Part shown: positions 4,192 through 5,552 of the stretch, piece after piece
How positions within the stretch are numbered: position 1 is the first letter of the stretch
Layout of the letters: each line of letters begins with the position of its first letter
DNA from: CAUZSN01 sp963582345
Lineage (GTDB): Bacteria > Planctomycetota > Planctomycetia > Planctomycetales > Planctomycetaceae
Assembly (NCBI GenBank): GCA_963582345.1
Contig: CAUZSN010000164.1
Coordinates: 1 to 5,552 of the forward strand
Direction: 5' to 3'
DNA length: 5,552 bases
The notes under the pieces: model-generated
Told to the model about the DNA's origin: nothing
The model's input: only the letters and a program-made list of their open reading frames with translations
Database searches by the model: none
Position numbers and translations under genes: made by a program

Positions 4192-5552
4192 CATGCCACA
4201 CATTTTGCCTAGCAAACGTCATTTACAAGATCTTCAACGCAGCGGATTGTCGACCGAAACCATCAGGAAAATGGGATGTTATACCGAATCGGATCAATAC
4301 GAGTTGGCGGTAATTTTGAACGTCAAATACCCGAAGCGACGCGGGACCGCATTGGTTTTTCCGTTTTGTGATCAACATGGCAAATTCAATGGCTATAAGC
4401 GAATCAAGCCGGACAATCCACGCCAGGATCGCAATGGCCGTTGCGTCAAATACGAGTCCCCACGAGGTGTCGGCAATCGTGCATATTTTCCGCCCGGGGT
4501 ATTCGATCATCTGAAAGATCCCCGTTCCGAATTGCTGATTACGGAAGGCGAAAAAAAATCAGCGAAAGCTACCGAAAAAGGGTTTCCAACGGTCGGTTTG
4601 ATCGGAGTGTTTGGTTGGAAAGACGGTCGCAATGCAGATCGGCTGATTCCTGACCTGGAATCGATCGCGTGGCAAGGTCGAAAGGTTGTCATCGTTTTCG
4701 ATTCAGACTTGAACGACAAACCGGAAATTCAAGACGCTGAGTCTAGGCTTGCCGCGCAGCTAAAAAACCGCGGAGCAGTAGTTCGTGTTGCGCGACTGCC
4801 AGATGGCCCAGGCGGCACGAAGGTCGGACTCGACGACTTCCTTGTTGCTAATGACAACATCGCGCTACGACGCATTCTCGACCGATCTGAAGAGCCGCAG
4901 CCGATCGATCCGACGTCAGAGAAGGTTCACGCATCCAAATTGGATGCCATGGTGGAAACAAAGAGTTACCTAAAAGATTGTGCGACGCAAGACGACCAAA
5001 TGTTGTTGCGTTTTCATCGCGGTGTTTTTTGGGGACACGACGGTAAACAGTATCGTCCGTTGACTGAAATGGAGATTCGCAGCCGTCTTGTGAAATATCT
5101 CGACCCCAGCGTTTCGCACATTTCGAAGTCAGTGATTGCGAACATTTTGGAGTGTCTCCATGCAATGACCTTGCTCGCTCAAGATATTGATCCACCGTGT
5201 TGGATTGGCAAGGAATCGCAACACACGAATTATGTAGCGCTGGCAAACGGGATTTTGAACATTGATGCGTGGATCGACGACCAGGCCGATGTTCTGCTGC
5301 CGCATAGCCCACTATGGTTTTCACCAATTTGTCTGCCTTACGAGTTCAAATCCGACGCCAACTGTCCCAAGTGGCTGGCGTTTCTCGACAAGAATCTTGA
5401 ACAAGACTCCGAACGAATCGCACTATTGCAAGAGTGGTTCGGCTATTGTCTGACTCCGAATACTGAGCTTCAGAAGTTCCTGGTTCTTGAAGGCGAAGGA
5501 GCTAATGGAAAATCGGTTCTATGTGCAGTACTGACTGCGACACTCGGGGCCA
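4181..5552 (+). CDS. DUF3854 (Toprim-like) plus D5/P4-family primase-helicase, C-terminus cut by window edge
   Basis: The frame is open from the ATG at 4181 to the right edge (457 residues, no stop). AAGGA lies eight bases upstream, inside the preceding gene. The N-terminal part (about 1-235) is DUF3854-like with Toprim features: E122 in LLITEGEKKS, the aspartates of VIVFDSD (D174, D176), and the conserved KVGLDDFL (215-221). The second part (about 270-457) matches the D5_N and phage/plasmid P4-type primase C-terminal region: ALANGILNID, LLPHSP, CPKWLAFL, and a Walker A motif GEGANGKS (438-445). The helicase motor after this is outside the window; full proteins of this design are usually about 700-900 residues. 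Relatives unwind and help prime DNA replication of phages, satellites and plasmids. No zinc-finger or archaeo-eukaryotic primase domain is seen at the N-terminus, so priming activity is uncertain. Confidence 0.9.
   Translation, partial: MNNSMPHILPSKRHLQDLQRSGLSTETIRKMGCYTESDQYELAVILNVKYPKRRGTALVFPFCDQHGKFNGYKRIKPDNPRQDRNGRCVKYESPRGVGNRAYFPPGVFDHLKDPRSELLITEGEKKSAKATEKGFPTVGLIGVFGWKDGRNADRLIPDLESIAWQGRKVVIVFDSDLNDKPEIQDAESRLAAQLKNRGAVVRVARLPDGPGGTKVGLDDFLVANDNIALRRILDRSEEPQPIDPTSEKVHASKLDAMVETKSYLKDCATQDDQMLLRFHRGVFWGHDGKQYRPLTEMEIRSRLVKYLDPSVSHISKSVIANILECLHAMTLLAQDIDPPCWIGKESQHTNYVALANGILNIDAWIDDQADVLLPHSPLWFSPICLPYEFKSDANCPKWLAFLDKNLEQDSERIALLQEWFGYCLTPNTELQKFLVLEGEGANGKSVLCAVLTATLGA

Larger units (their letters stand above)
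3139..5552 (+). mobile_element. Putative replication/control module of an integrative element or phage satellite (partial)
   Basis: The order of a repeat-rich control region, a small protein, two excisionase-like regulators and a D5/P4-type primase-helicase is typical of replication modules in integrated satellites, prophages and plasmid-derived islands. All four genes are on one strand and tightly spaced (10, 56 and minus 11 bases). No integrase, structural phage gene, partition gene or terminal repeat is inside the window, and the right end is cut. The 283-aa gene at 2281 may also belong to the element. Confidence 0.55.

Noticed and set aside
4848..5327. Minus-strand open frame (159 codons) inside the primase-helicase gene
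   Set aside because: It lies wholly antisense to a clearly recognisable conserved protein and has no recognisable features.
1..5552. CRISPR array, tRNA, rRNA or riboswitch
   Set aside because: I saw no regularly spaced repeat other than the TPR-coding units and the CGAAC cluster, and no cloverleaf or known riboswitch pattern by eye; a covariance-model search would be needed to be certain.

Overview
The window looks like planctomycete DNA, most likely from the Rhodopirellula/Pirellula side of the phylum. This is inferred from protein style: a Tat-exported enolase-superfamily enzyme, a TPR lipoprotein, and a set of small proteins plus a DUF3854/D5-type replication protein of a kind I associate with planctomycete genomes. 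No rRNA or other phylogenetic marker is present, so the assignment is an inference.

Left part (1-2000, minus strand). Two genes point left. At the edge is a nearly complete mandelate racemase/muconate lactonizing enzyme (MR/MLE) family protein with a twin-arginine leader; its C-terminal end lies outside the window. Behind it, across a 315-base gap that holds a plausible promoter, is a 212-residue lipoprotein built of five tetratricopeptide repeats. These two look like ordinary chromosomal genes.

Middle (2001-3342). A 280-base divergent intergenic region leads into a plus-strand gene of unknown function (283 aa). Its C-terminal 60-70 residues are basic and helix-turn-helix-like, of a type I recall from planctomycete accessory regions. 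After its stop comes a compact control region: an 18-base perfect palindrome, two further inverted repeats, six copies of the pentamer CGAAC/GTTCG within 150 bases, and a strong rho-independent terminator in between.

Right part (3343-5552, plus strand). Four tightly packed genes form a likely operon: a 68-aa protein of unknown function, an excisionase-like helix-turn-helix protein with an AT-hook-like tail, a second excisionase-like helix-turn-helix protein, and a large DUF3854 (Toprim-like) plus D5/P4-family primase-helicase that is cut by the right edge just after its Walker A motif. This is the gene order of a replication and control module of an integrative element, phage satellite or plasmid-derived island. 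The small DNA-binding proteins probably control excision or expression, and the primase-helicase probably drives replication. No integrase, att site or element end is visible inside the window, so the extent of the element is unknown; its left end may lie in 2001-2280 or further left.
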